Below are positions 6,803-14,626 of a DNA stretch of 17,800 bases, piece after piece. This stretch comes from Candidatus Geothermarchaeota archaeon (GTDB lineage Archaea > Thermoproteota > Nitrososphaeria > Geothermarchaeales > JDFR-13). The stretch covers positions 1 to 17,800 of the forward strand of contig WAMZ01000083.1 of NCBI GenBank assembly GCA_015522055.1. Reading direction: 5' to 3'. A program made the translations under genes and the position numbers. Position 1 is the first letter of the stretch, and each line of letters starts with the position of its first letter. The notes under the pieces were generated by a model, which saw only the letters and a program-made list of their open reading frames with translations, was not told the origin of the DNA and ran no database searches.

Positions 6803-7189
6803 CTATTTTTCTATTAGTCTAGCGTTTATCACGCCGTTCTGACCCGGCCTTGATGTGACCACTGCCTCTCCATATTCCGTCTCTATGATGGCTCCCCTGG
6901 TTATTACTCCCCTCCTACTGTAGTCCCTGTTCGAGGGGTTTGCTGCTACTTTTAGAATCCTTGTCTTAACCACCTTATTCTCGGATGGTATATATAGATT
7001 GGCATACTCCGCTCTTAATATCCTTACCTTTATGTTGCCTCCCTTAACCCTATCTACTTTTATCTTGGTCTCCCCTAGTATGGTCTCTGTGGGTACTCCT
7101 CCACGTTCATATTTGCGTTTCTTTCTCCATATCCTCCTGCGTCCACCGGTTTTCTTACGTTTATGTAGGTCCCAGTGCCATTGAACCAT
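6803..7189 (-). CDS. rps8e: 30S ribosomal protein S8e
   Basis: An archaeal/eukaryotic small-subunit protein with no bacterial homologue. The 128-residue product has the basic N-terminal family signature (KRKKTGGRRRIWRKKRKYERGG, about 10-31) and the ANPSNRDYSRRGVITRGAII segment (83-102). It continues TEYGEAVVTSRPGQNGVINARLI, the typical end. Length is normal for archaeal S8e. AAGGGTG lies 8 bp before ATG 7189 and a TATA-like stretch lies further upstream, so this gene probably heads the rps8e-srp19 unit, with gar1-tfb following. Confidence 0.97.
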   Translation of the reverse strand: MVQWHWDLHKRKKTGGRRRIWRKKRKYERGGVPTETILGETKIKVDRVKGGNIKVRILRAEYANLYIPSENKVVKTRILKVAANPSNRDYSRRGVITRGAIIETEYGEAVVTSRPGQNGVINARLIEK

Positions 7190-7233
7190 CGTGTATACAC
7201 CCTTGATACATTATTAAGTCTACAATTATAAAG

Positions 7234-7250
7234 CATATATTTAAATATAG
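7234..7250 (-). promoter_or_regulatory. Putative TATA box for rps8e-srp19
   Basis: The AT-rich stretch CATATATTTAAATATAG (plus-strand reading) lies between the scpB stop and the rps8e start, its centre about 50 bp upstream of the ATG. Transcription would start near 7214, leaving a leader of about 25 nt that holds the AAGGGTG ribosome binding site. Confidence 0.5.
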
Positions 7251-7251
7251 C

Positions 7252-7755
7252 CTATTTCTTGGTTCTACGCCTCTTCCTCAGTATTAATGGCTCGGCCTCC
7301 TTCCTAATCTCCACTATATATCCTTGGTCAACCTTCTTCCTGGATACTAAGCCTAGCCTTACAAACTTCTTTATATCCTTATATGCCCTCGTCCCGAATA
7401 TGTTGCTCACTTCACTCATCTTTACCTTCTTCTTTACATAGATATATGCTAGGATCTCGAGTTGCTTTGCGGTCAATGGCGGTGGATGTAGATATCCACT
7501 TATCTTCTCTAAATACTTCTCCTCTATCTTTGGGAAGTAATAGTCTCCCCTCTTTATTATCTTGACTCCATGCATCTTTCTTCTGAAGTTCTTGACATAT
7601 ATCTCCATTATCTCCCTAGCTTCCTTCTTATCACTTATATCCAGTAGCTTCATTATACTTGATATGCTTATGGGCCGGGTGGTTGCGTAGAATAGTGCGT
7701 CTAGTAGTCCCTCGACTCTCTTACTCAATTTTCTTGATGATGATGTCTCTTGCAA
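7252..7755 (-). CDS. scpB: Segregation and condensation protein B (ScpB)
   Basis: ScpB is the tandem winged-helix (kite) subunit that binds the ScpA kleisin in SMC condensin. The 167-residue product starts with a GLLDALFYATTRPISISSIMKLL-type first winged helix (16-38), matching the LEALLFA...P-x-S family opening. The second winged helix includes PPLTAKQLEILAYIYVKKKVKMSEV (91-115), the counterpart of the LT-x-x-x-LE-x-LAI-x-AY motif. It ends in a basic RKRRRTKK tail. The start is TTG 7755, inside scpA, with GGAGG six bases upstream; the two genes overlap by 35 bp and are probably translationally coupled. It is the last gene of the smc-scpA-scpB unit. Confidence 0.88.
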   Translation of the reverse strand: MQETSSSRKLSKRVEGLLDALFYATTRPISISSIMKLLDISDKKEAREIMEIYVKNFRRKMHGVKIIKRGDYYFPKIEEKYLEKISGYLHPPPLTAKQLEILAYIYVKKKVKMSEVSNIFGTRAYKDIKKFVRLGLVSRKKVDQGYIVEIRKEAEPLILRKRRRTKK

Positions 7756-8362
7756 TTCCCTCCTCCTCCACTACTTCTATATCCAGTTTTCCATCCATGT
7801 ATAGGAATATTATGGCGAATAGAATTGTGTATGGGGTGTATTGACTTAGTGTCTCTATAATCTCGAATATCGATATTTGGGGCTTTATTATATCGAGTGC
7901 ATTGCTTAATATTCGCCATATTTCTTGTATCCTATCCTCACTTAACATTGTCTCGGTGTAGTAGTCGGATAGGATCTCTATGCCCTCCTCATCTGATATC
8001 CCTGCCTTCATACTCATTCTCCTCTCCAGGATCTCGCTTAGTCTCTCGATAATATCGGATAGGTCTATGACTGGCTTCCCTATAAGGTGGGCGACCTCTA
8101 TCTCTGGTAGTACTAGGGTCTTGTCGGTGTGTCCCATGCTCCTTCTCCTACTGGCCTTAGTGATGTTGTCGATCGTCTCTACTTTCCGTTTAAATATTAG
8201 TGATGAATTGTCGGCTGCATAGCCGGCCAGTATATAGTTTAGGCCGTTCACCTCGAAGAATTTCATGATCTTCTCTATCTCTTGCTTCAAGTCTATTCTC
8301 CATGGATTGATTTTAAGCAACTTATCCCTATCTTCTAATATTATTGGTATATCTCTATCCAT
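7721..8362 (-). CDS. scpA: Segregation and condensation protein A (ScpA kleisin)
   Basis: ScpA is the kleisin that links the two SMC heads and recruits ScpB. The 213-residue product carries the N-terminal INPWRIDL motif (18-25), the family's NPW-x-IDL, which begins the helical domain that contacts the SMC neck. The middle is acidic and variable. The C-terminal ~70 residues (from about EIIETLSQYTPYTILFAIIFLYMDGKLDI) form the winged helix that binds the SMC cap. It is somewhat shorter than many bacterial ScpA proteins, as archaeal ones often are. Its ATG overlaps the smc stop by one base (TAATG), a sign of coupling. Confidence 0.88.
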   Translation of the reverse strand: MDRDIPIILEDRDKLLKINPWRIDLKQEIEKIMKFFEVNGLNYILAGYAADNSSLIFKRKVETIDNITKASRRRSMGHTDKTLVLPEIEVAHLIGKPVIDLSDIIERLSEILERRMSMKAGISDEEGIEILSDYYTETMLSEDRIQEIWRILSNALDIIKPQISIFEIIETLSQYTPYTILFAIIFLYMDGKLDIEVVEEEGIARDIIIKKIE

Positions 8363-11300
8363 TATCTAATCACCTTGGATAGCTCTGTATTGGGTATTAC
8401 AACTGGGCGTGATACCCCTCTACGGAAGAATATCCCTATTAGATGATCGGATACCCTTGGTAGGGCCTCGTCCCTTGGCAGGGTGACATATATTATTTGG
8501 CTCTCGGTCTTCTGTAGACTTAGTGCCGATGCAAATTTGTTTAGGTTTCTTGGGTCTATATGAGCGTCGATCTCGTCCAATAGGAATACTACGTTGCCTG
8601 GTAGGCTATATACAGCTAATAGGAATAGGATTATAAATAGTGATTTCTCTCCCCCACTCGCTGATATAATTGGGAGCTGAGGCTTGTCCCTCAACCTTAC
8701 ATATACGGCTAGACCACTGTCTATATCGTCTGGGTCCTCTAGATCCATATATACTTCTGAGTCTGGGAAAACGTGTTTTATCAGTCTCGTGAATTTCTCC
8801 TTTATCTTTGCGAACCCTTCTTTAAATGTCTTTTCTTTCTCCTCCTCGATCTCCTTGATAAAATTGAGTATCGCCTCCCTCTCCTCCTCCAGCTTAGCCT
8901 TGTTTATGGTGAATAGTTTATATGGCTCATATTTCTCCTTATAATCGATGTATGCGGTTGGTGATGGATAGTATCCCTCTATGCCTAGCTCCTCCTCCTG
9001 CTCACCAATCTCTTTCTCTATCTCCCTAAGCCTCTCTACATCCACCCCATCTACTGACAGCTCGTCTATGGTGTAGCCGAGTCTCAGTATTGTATCCTCG
9101 TTCTCTCTTAATTTATTCCTTATTGACCTAATTGTTATGGATAGTTTTGTCTCCATCCTCTTTAGGTCGGATAACTTTTCATTGGTCTTTTTCCACTTTT
9201 CGTATAGCTGGTCCTTTACCTTATTTAGTTTGTCAATCTTGTCTTCTAGGGTCTTAATCTCCTGGTTATACCTTTCTATATCGGTATCGAGTTCCTGCAT
9301 CTGTCTGGTGAGTGTCTTTATCTTACTATTTAATTCCCTAATTTCTTTATCTATCTTCTTTATATTGTCTTTGAGTTCCCTCCTTTTGTCTCTAAGTCTC
9401 TCCTTTCTCTCTTTGATTGCAGCTATGGATTTCTTGTTTAGCTCTATCGTAGCTTCATTCTTATTCTTGGTTCTAATTAATTCATTTATCTTTGCATCTA
9501 TCTCAGATATCTGATTTGTCTTCTCAATTATTGATTTATGTATAGTATTTATCTCATTCTCTACCCTTGCTATGATGCTGACCTCATCTTCCTTCTTCTC
9601 AGTCTTTAACTTTACTTTATCTAGCTCTCTATCTATTTCTTTGACCTTTCTTTTATAGAATCTCTCCATGTCCTTGATGTATCCTAGTGAGGTCTTTATG
9701 AGGTCTATTGACTGCTTGAGCCTGGCGTATTCACTGGTGAGGTCGGCGATCTCCTCGATAACGGCTTCTCTTTTCTCCCCATATTTATCTAGGTCGTCTC
9801 GCCTTATCTGGATCATTTTCTTAAACTGGTTGTATATATCCTCGATCTTGGATATGTCCTCATCGATGACTATCTTTCTTCTACCTTCATATATCCAGTT
9901 ATCAGGGGCTATTATGAAGTCTCCCTTCTTACTTATTATTCCATATCCTTTCTCTAGGTATTTTAGTCCCTCGTCTAGGTCTGACGTCAATATTAACTGG
10001 CCGAATAAGCTGTTGATAAGTGGTCGTAATCTTTTGTAGTGCCTTATTCTTAGGATATTTACGACGCTCCTCTCATGGGCTTCCCTATCACTTGATATGT
10101 GTCTGGTTAGCGGCTTAATTATCACCCTCTTCTTTAGGCTCTCGGTTAGCTTGAAGACCTTCCTGGCTGTATCCTCATCATATACTATTATGCTGTACCA
10201 CTCTCTCCCCATATACCTACTTAATATATTAATTATCTCTTTGGGTCCATCGACTAGCTCGGCAAGTATACCTACCACTCCTTTTAGGTTCATGTCCTTC
10301 GCGACTTTCAGGATATACTCGGCATTATTTTTATAAATTAAGTTTCTTGTCTCTTCCTCCCTCCTAATCCTCTCGATATATCTCTCGACCTTATTTAGGA
10401 GTTTCTCAGCGTCCCTTATCTCTCTCTTTATCTCCTTATATTTAGTATCTATACTATCCCTCTCTCTCCTCAGCTTTCTGAGCCTATTCTCAAGCTCCTC
10501 CTTCTTCTTGTTTAGGAGCTCTATCCTCTCCTCGAATCTCCTTATTGTTTCCCGGTATTTCCTCCTCTTATCCTCCATCTCCTTCTTCTTGTCTATGTAT
10601 ATGTCCCTAATTTTCTTTATAGCGAGTTTCTCGGCCTCGGCCTTTATCTCCCTCTTTATCATATCGGTTTTCTCTTTATCCAGCCTCTGCTTCTCGGCTA
10701 TCAGTTCGTCAAGTTTATTTCTAAGCTTTTCTACCTCCTCCTCTAGCCTAGTCTTTTCCTTGGTCAGGCTCCTTATATCTGAATCTATTCTCTTCGTGGC
10801 CTGGTTCAGCTCCTTTATAGTCATACTATATACTAGGACCTCTTCCTTAATCCTAGCTAGATCTAAATCTATTTTGTTTATATCGTTTAATAGCCTCTCC
10901 TTATCCCGCTCGAGTATACTTATCCTATTCTCCGATATATCTATCTCGGTCTTGACCTCTGATCTCCTCCTTAGTAATGCCTGATACTCCTCCCTCTCCC
11001 TCAGCTTCTCCCTTAACTTCTTTATCCTTACATCTATCTTTCCTATCTTATCCTCTATCTTATCCAGCCTATTGGAGAGCTTCTCCTGTAATCGCCTAAC
11101 CCTGGACAACTTGTCATTATATTTGTCCAGCCTAGGCTTCAACTCCAGATTCTCCTTGGTTAGGATATAAGCCTTTACCCTCTTCGATATTCTCTCTATG
11201 TTTCTCTTCCTGTCATAGGCTATCATCTGGGCCATCAATCTATCGATGACGTCCCTCATTATCTCCTGCTTCTCCTTTATATTCTCTAGTTTAGCCTCGG

Positions 11301-11832
11301 CCTTCTCCAGCTTCTCCAAGGCCTCCTGCTTCTTCTGGTTGAATTCCTTTATCCCCAACGCCTCATCTACGATGTCCTTAAGGTCCCTAGACGTTATATT
11401 AGCCCTGCTTATAATTCCACCCTGAGGTATATATACATGATGGAGCCCCTTATACCCAAGGGTAGCAAGCTTAGATATGTATACGCCTCTACTTACACGC
11501 CTCCTATTATAATAATATGCATGGGTATTTGTCTGCGCGTTATATACCCTCCTAAATATATGTTCATTGCCATGGCCGTCCTCGATTACTAGGGTTACTG
11601 AGAGGACTTTAGCCGAGTTCCTAGAGTCTGCGGGTAATAAATCTCTATATTTATATGCCCTGAAAATCTTCATGCTTCTTTCTCCAAGGCCATATAAAAT
11701 AGCCTCGATTAGGTTAGACTTACCCGATCCATTGGGACCAACAACTATATTTAATTGTGGATGGAACTTGATCCTAGTATTTCTATATGTTTTGTAGTTG
11801 TTTATGCGTACCTCCTTGATATACATCTTCAT
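8362..11832 (-). CDS. smc: Chromosome segregation ATPase SMC
   Basis: SMC forms the ring- or rod-shaped ATPase of condensin that folds and helps segregate chromosomes. The 1156-residue product has an N-terminal head with Walker A GPNGSGKS at 32-39, then a coiled coil from about 165 to 500. A hinge follows at about 505-655 (NLKGVVGILAELV near its start, no zinc-hook CxxC), then a second coiled coil to about 1000. The C-terminal head has SASGGEKS at 1057-1064, Walker B VVFLLDE at 1081-1087 with catalytic E1087, the D-loop DAHIDPRN at 1089-1096, and VTLPRDE. The ABC signature has Ala before SGGEK where Leu or Met is usual. ATG 11832 is used; the ATG two codons later is an alternative. It heads the smc-scpA-scpB operon. 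Confidence 0.96.
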   Translation of the reverse strand: MKMYIKEVRINNYKTYRNTRIKFHPQLNIVVGPNGSGKSNLIEAILYGLGERSMKIFRAYKYRDLLPADSRNSAKVLSVTLVIEDGHGNEHIFRRVYNAQTNTHAYYYNRRRVSRGVYISKLATLGYKGLHHVYIPQGGIISRANITSRDLKDIVDEALGIKEFNQKKQEALEKLEKAEAKLENIKEKQEIMRDVIDRLMAQMIAYDRKRNIERISKRVKAYILTKENLELKPRLDKYNDKLSRVRRLQEKLSNRLDKIEDKIGKIDVRIKKLREKLREREEYQALLRRRSEVKTEIDISENRISILERDKERLLNDINKIDLDLARIKEEVLVYSMTIKELNQATKRIDSDIRSLTKEKTRLEEEVEKLRNKLDELIAEKQRLDKEKTDMIKREIKAEAEKLAIKKIRDIYIDKKKEMEDKRRKYRETIRRFEERIELLNKKKEELENRLRKLRRERDSIDTKYKEIKREIRDAEKLLNKVERYIERIRREEETRNLIYKNNAEYILKVAKDMNLKGVVGILAELVDGPKEIINILSRYMGREWYSIIVYDEDTARKVFKLTESLKKRVIIKPLTRHISSDREAHERSVVNILRIRHYKRLRPLINSLFGQLILTSDLDEGLKYLEKGYGIISKKGDFIIAPDNWIYEGRRKIVIDEDISKIEDIYNQFKKMIQIRRDDLDKYGEKREAVIEEIADLTSEYARLKQSIDLIKTSLGYIKDMERFYKRKVKEIDRELDKVKLKTEKKEDEVSIIARVENEINTIHKSIIEKTNQISEIDAKINELIRTKNKNEATIELNKKSIAAIKERKERLRDKRRELKDNIKKIDKEIRELNSKIKTLTRQMQELDTDIERYNQEIKTLEDKIDKLNKVKDQLYEKWKKTNEKLSDLKRMETKLSITIRSIRNKLRENEDTILRLGYTIDELSVDGVDVERLREIEKEIGEQEEELGIEGYYPSPTAYIDYKEKYEPYKLFTINKAKLEEEREAILNFIKEIEEEKEKTFKEGFAKIKEKFTRLIKHVFPDSEVYMDLEDPDDIDSGLAVYVRLRDKPQLPIISASGGEKSLFIILFLLAVYSLPGNVVFLLDEIDAHIDPRNLNKFASALSLQKTESQIIYVTLPRDEALPRVSDHLIGIFFRRGVSRPVVIPNTELSKVIR

Positions 11833-11861
11833 TCTATCTCTAATAATGGTTATCTATTTAG

Positions 11862-11877
11862 TATATATTAAATAAAT
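11862..11877 (-). promoter_or_regulatory. Putative TATA box for smc-scpA-scpB
   Basis: TATATATTAAATAAAT (plus-strand reading) lies in the 59-bp gap between the Mut7-C gene stop and the smc ATG, its centre about 36 bp upstream of the start codon. That gives a leader of about 10 nt, so smc may have its own near-leaderless transcript in addition to any read-through from upstream. Confidence 0.45.
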
Positions 11878-11891
11878 GTACCCGCAATAAC

Positions 11892-12392
11892 CTATAATTT
11901 CTTGACATTTTCATTTGTTAAACCTGCATTTAATAGAACTTTTTTAATTTTTTTCCAATGACTACCCTTCCAGTAGAATTTGTTGCATCTTGGACAGTGG
12001 AGTATTGTTTTATGTGATAATCTAACTTTCTCTGGTACTTGGCTTATGTCCTCGGCACGTATGAGTGGCTGATTACATATTGGGCATCTGTATCCTACCT
12101 TGTCTATATATCTGTTGAGATTATATTTCTCTATTATGGACCTGAGTTTATCCTCGAGCTTGCCTTGGGGTATATAGTGGGTTTCCACACCCTTTAATGT
12201 GGCTTTTCTAAATAGCTCTTTGTCAGACGTTAGTAGTACCCTATCTTCATCTAATGCGATCTCGATCAGTTTTGTATCCATCTCCTTTCCTATGAGGTAT
12301 TTGCAGTCGAAGCCGATTATTCGTAGCCATCTAGCTATATCTCCATTCATCTCGTCAGCTATGAACCTCGGCGGTCTATTCATCACTACCAC
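11892..12392 (-). CDS. Mut7-C PIN-like RNase domain protein with zinc ribbon
   Basis: A 166-residue protein of the Mut7-C (DUF82) family, a PIN-like nuclease fold fused to a zinc ribbon and thought to act on RNA. The PIN-like part shows FIADEMNGDIARWLRIIGFD at 10-29, with acidic D13, and VLLTSDKEL at 52-60, with D57. The ribbon has C103-x2-C106 (CPICN) and C133-x2-C136 (CPRCN), followed by FYWKGSHW, the family's YW-x-GSHW hallmark. The longest frame starts at GTG 12392, sharing bases with the CBS stop; ATG 12383 (MNRPPRF) fits the family better. It is probably cotranscribed with the upstream CBS gene. The RNA substrate is unknown. Confidence 0.88.
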   Translation of the reverse strand: MVVMNRPPRFIADEMNGDIARWLRIIGFDCKYLIGKEMDTKLIEIALDEDRVLLTSDKELFRKATLKGVETHYIPQGKLEDKLRSIIEKYNLNRYIDKVGYRCPICNQPLIRAEDISQVPEKVRLSHKTILHCPRCNKFYWKGSHWKKIKKVLLNAGLTNENVKKL

Positions 12393-13210
12393 TATATGAT
12401 TTTCTCATCAAGCATATACCTTAAAATATTGCTTCTAGAGACTAGGCCGATGGCTTTCTCTCTATCTTCTACGGGAATGATGTTTTGTCCCCTGTTCAGT
12501 ATTATGTCGAGAGCCTTCCCTATGGGGTCTTCGGGATTTAGTACGGCTATGTCCCGCCTCATTATGTCGGCGATGTATATTTCTTTTACGGCGTTTTCCC
12601 AATGTGGTGTAGGATTTATTTTCCTAATCGTGAATAATACCTTTGCCACATCATATGCCCTCAGGATTCCGACTGGCTTCCCATCATCTATCACAACGAG
12701 GTTGCTGTAGCCTGTGCCCATGAACTTGCTCAGTGCCATTGTTAAGCGGTCGAAGAGCCTTATCTTGCCTTTAATCTTGGTAGTTACCCTCGATACTTCA
12801 CTATTGAGTACGTCGTTATAATCCCTTAGAAGTTTAAGGAGGTCTCTCTTGGTTATCAATCCTATGATTTCTCCTTGGTTGTTGAGGACGGGCATGGAGC
12901 TATACCCTTTTAATAGCATGTTTCTAGTTACGAACTTGATGTCTGCACCAGTATTAACCGTGTCTACGGGGGTGGTGGCTGCACTGGCTACTGAAGTGTT
13001 GTATGGCTCGAACCTCTTAACTTTACTTTTAGATAGTCTGTAAAATATGTCGTATTCAGTAATTATCCCATATGGTTTTCTAGCTCCTTTCCTCCTAACG
13101 ACTATAAGTCTATTTGTATTGTTCCGAGCCATCTTAGTCAAGGCGTCTTTTATTCGTGCATCCTTCTCGATTGTAACATAGTGTTGGGTCATTATGGTAT
13201 CTACTTTCAT
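12392..13210 (-). CDS. Protein with four CBS domains
   Basis: A 272-residue cytoplasmic protein made of two Bateman modules and no other domain. CBS1 begins at residue 3 (VDTIMTQHYVTIEKDARI). CBS2 is roughly 72-130 (ending GEIIGLITKRDLLKLL), CBS3 about 135-195 (with SNLVVIDDGKPVGILRAYDV) and CBS4 about 214-270 (IADIMRRDIAVLNPEDPI...AIGLVSRSNILRYML). CBS pairs usually bind adenine nucleotides or SAM and act as sensors; the ligand and partner here are unknown. The gene overlaps the Mut7-C gene by 1 bp at its stop, so the nuclease is the likeliest partner. The ATG at 13210 has no Shine-Dalgarno motif and faces an unrecognised plus-strand gene across a 64-bp divergent gap. Confidence 0.93.
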   Translation of the reverse strand: MKVDTIMTQHYVTIEKDARIKDALTKMARNNTNRLIVVRRKGARKPYGIITEYDIFYRLSKSKVKRFEPYNTSVASAATTPVDTVNTGADIKFVTRNMLLKGYSSMPVLNNQGEIIGLITKRDLLKLLRDYNDVLNSEVSRVTTKIKGKIRLFDRLTMALSKFMGTGYSNLVVIDDGKPVGILRAYDVAKVLFTIRKINPTPHWENAVKEIYIADIMRRDIAVLNPEDPIGKALDIILNRGQNIIPVEDREKAIGLVSRSNILRYMLDEKII

Positions 13211-13240
13211 TTTTAAAAATAATATATGTGCATGTGATAG

Positions 13241-13249
13241 TTATAATAA
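13241..13249. promoter_or_regulatory. Putative shared TATA element of the CBS gene and the divergent 220-residue gene
   Basis: TTATAATAA sits near the middle of the 64-bp gap between the CBS ATG (13210) and the ATG at 13275, about 30-35 bp from each. Its symmetry would let TBP bind in either direction. A second AT-rich run at 13211-13226 lies too close to the CBS start to be its TATA box. Confidence 0.45.
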
Positions 13250-13264
13250 CGTATTTTCTTTTAT

Positions 13265-13270
13265 GGTGGT
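13265..13270 (+). promoter_or_regulatory. Ribosome binding site favouring ATG 13275
   Basis: GGTGGT precedes the ATG at 13275 by 4 bases. The in-frame ATG at 13263 overlaps this motif and the ATG at 13194 lies inside the divergent CBS gene, so 13275 is the preferred start. Confidence 0.5.
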
Positions 13271-13274
13271 TTGT

Positions 13275-13937
13275 ATGTCTAGGCTGAGGGTTCTGGGTAT
13301 AGAGGTCGTTGACCTTATGGATCTATTGAGGCTCCATGTTAATGTGAAGGGGGAGAAGCCTGGGCTCATGGCCTATGAGGATGGTGGGAGGCACTATTTG
13401 GGTTTCTATATGCCATCGTTTTTGAGGGAGCCGAAGCTAGCATACATATATCATGTGATGGGGAGGAAGCCTGCCCCGGTATATTTCTTCAATATTGATG
13501 GTAGGGAGGTTTTTGGCGAGGGTTTTAGTAGCGAGGCTTCGGCGATAAATATCCCGGTTTCGTTTGTTTCATCGGTACCACATAGTTATGTTGAGGAGGT
13601 GTTGGGGGACTCTCTCATTAGTTTTGTTAAGGTATCTGATGTTAGGTCTTTGGTGGTGGTTGCTCACTCGATCTACTTTGAGATGGCTGAGATACCATAT
13701 GTCTGGTATGACGTCGGTAGGGATATTTATGTTTTGAATGTATTCATATCTGACCATGACCATATAGGGAATATGTTTTTCTATGTTCCTGGGGGTGGAT
13801 ATAGTGGGCCCTATATATATTTGGGTGAGGATCTGAGGGATATAGGTGTGGATCTCGCCCCTAATAGGCTAGAGCGCAAGTATGTACAGGTGATTAGGGT
13901 TAAGGATATACCCTATTTAGCGGCTTTGGAAAGCTAA
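13275..13937 (+). CDS. Conserved-looking protein of unknown function
   Basis: I do not recognise this 220-residue protein. It has no signal peptide, membrane helix or cysteine cluster. It reads as a mixed alpha/beta soluble domain with many predicted strands, for example KLAYIYHVM (54-62), PVYFFNIDG (68-76), SLVVVAHSIYFEMAEIPYVWYDV and IYVLNVFISD (151-160). A DHDH cluster at 160-163 followed by a glycine-rich loop (PGGGYSG, 172-178) could be a metal or ligand site. The frame extends upstream to 13194, but the start at 13275 is supported by a GGTGGT motif and by the divergent promoter layout. It converges on the fibrillarin gene, with the stop codons overlapping. Codon use resembles that of its neighbours, so there is no sign of recent transfer. 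Confidence 0.8.
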   Translation: MSRLRVLGIEVVDLMDLLRLHVNVKGEKPGLMAYEDGGRHYLGFYMPSFLREPKLAYIYHVMGRKPAPVYFFNIDGREVFGEGFSSEASAINIPVSFVSSVPHSYVEEVLGDSLISFVKVSDVRSLVVVAHSIYFEMAEIPYVWYDVGRDIYVLNVFISDHDHIGNMFFYVPGGGYSGPYIYLGEDLRDIGVDLAPNRLERKYVQVIRVKDIPYLAALES

Positions 13938-14626
13938 TATCTTATGAGCCTAGCCCTGACCATCGCATGGTCCTTTTCATAAGGTTCTAGGTCCACCGTC
14001 TCGAGGACCTTAAATCCATTCTTCTCCAGCTTCTTCACTTCATCCCTATAAATTTCGGCTGGATCCCTGGATGCATCGATGCTCCTCGCCTTTATAGCGA
14101 GGAAGAGTTCACCACCTTTTTTTAGATATAGCTTCGAGTTAGCCATCGCTATCTCCGTCTGGTCTGGCTGGGCTACGTCACAGTATACCATATCTACTTT
14201 TCCATTGACTATATATAGATATTCCTCCGGCTTCCTTGCATCATAGAATATTGGTATAATGTTATCCCTGAATTTCGCGACTCTATTTATATATTCAAGC
14301 ATCACTCTCGGGGCGACCTCGACCCCGAAGATTACCCCTTCGTCGGCTAGTATGTCCGAGACGTGGCTCACGGTGGTGCCGGTGGACATCCCTAGGTATA
14401 GAATCCTGTTAGCCTTATTCAGTATTGATATATCCATATTTTTGAGGTATGCGGCCGATAGCTTACTTTTATATGGTATCCATTCTCTAAGTTCTCCATA
14501 CTCGGTCTTGAAGAGCCTCTCTTTATAGTATGTTATTCCTGGTGTCAAATTCTTGGTAGCTAGGTATCTCTTCCCCTCAATCGATACTATGTATGTATTT
14601 CTTATCTTTAGCTTCTCGACCTCCAT
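13934..14626 (-). CDS. flpA: Fibrillarin-like rRNA/tRNA 2'-O-methyltransferase
   Basis: The catalytic subunit of C/D box sRNPs, which transfers methyl groups from SAM to ribose 2'-OH at sites chosen by guide RNAs. The 230-residue product has the archaeal N-terminal domain, then motif I ILYLGMSTGTTVSHVSDI (75-92). It also has GVEVAPR (101-107, with E103), D129, YCDVAQPDQTE (148-158) and LAIKARSID (176-184, with K179). Length is normal. The ATG at 14626 lies inside the end of nop5, with GGGTGA upstream at about 7 bases, so the two subunits are translationally coupled. Confidence 0.97.
   Translation of the reverse strand: MEVEKLKIRNTYIVSIEGKRYLATKNLTPGITYYKERLFKTEYGELREWIPYKSKLSAAYLKNMDISILNKANRILYLGMSTGTTVSHVSDILADEGVIFGVEVAPRVMLEYINRVAKFRDNIIPIFYDARKPEEYLYIVNGKVDMVYCDVAQPDQTEIAMANSKLYLKKGGELFLAIKARSIDASRDPAEIYRDEVKKLEKNGFKVLETVDLEPYEKDHAMVRARLIRY

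Noticed and set aside
8522..8545. Apparent loss of the ABC H-loop histidine in SMC.
   Set aside because: Archaeal and eukaryotic SMC proteins commonly have a TLR- or SLK-like sequence here, so the change is normal for the family.
8684..10984. Several plus-strand open frames, rich in Ser, Leu, Ile and Phe, opposite smc.
   Set aside because: They are antisense shadows of Lys/Glu-rich coiled-coil codons; they have no ribosome binding sites and biased composition.
8362..11832. Rad50 rather than SMC.
   Set aside because: No zinc-hook CxxC in the middle; there is an SMC-type hinge, archaeal SMC-like switch residues (VTLPRDE), and scpA and scpB follow directly.
12346..12415. Possible C/D box guide RNA on the minus strand at the CBS/Mut7-C junction: TTGATGA (12405-12411), a GTGATGA box near the Mut7-C start, and CTGA at 12355-12358.
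   Set aside because: The first box has U where a purine is expected, no D' box precedes the internal box, and the CTGA falls in conserved Mut7-C coding sequence (IADE), so coding constraint explains it.
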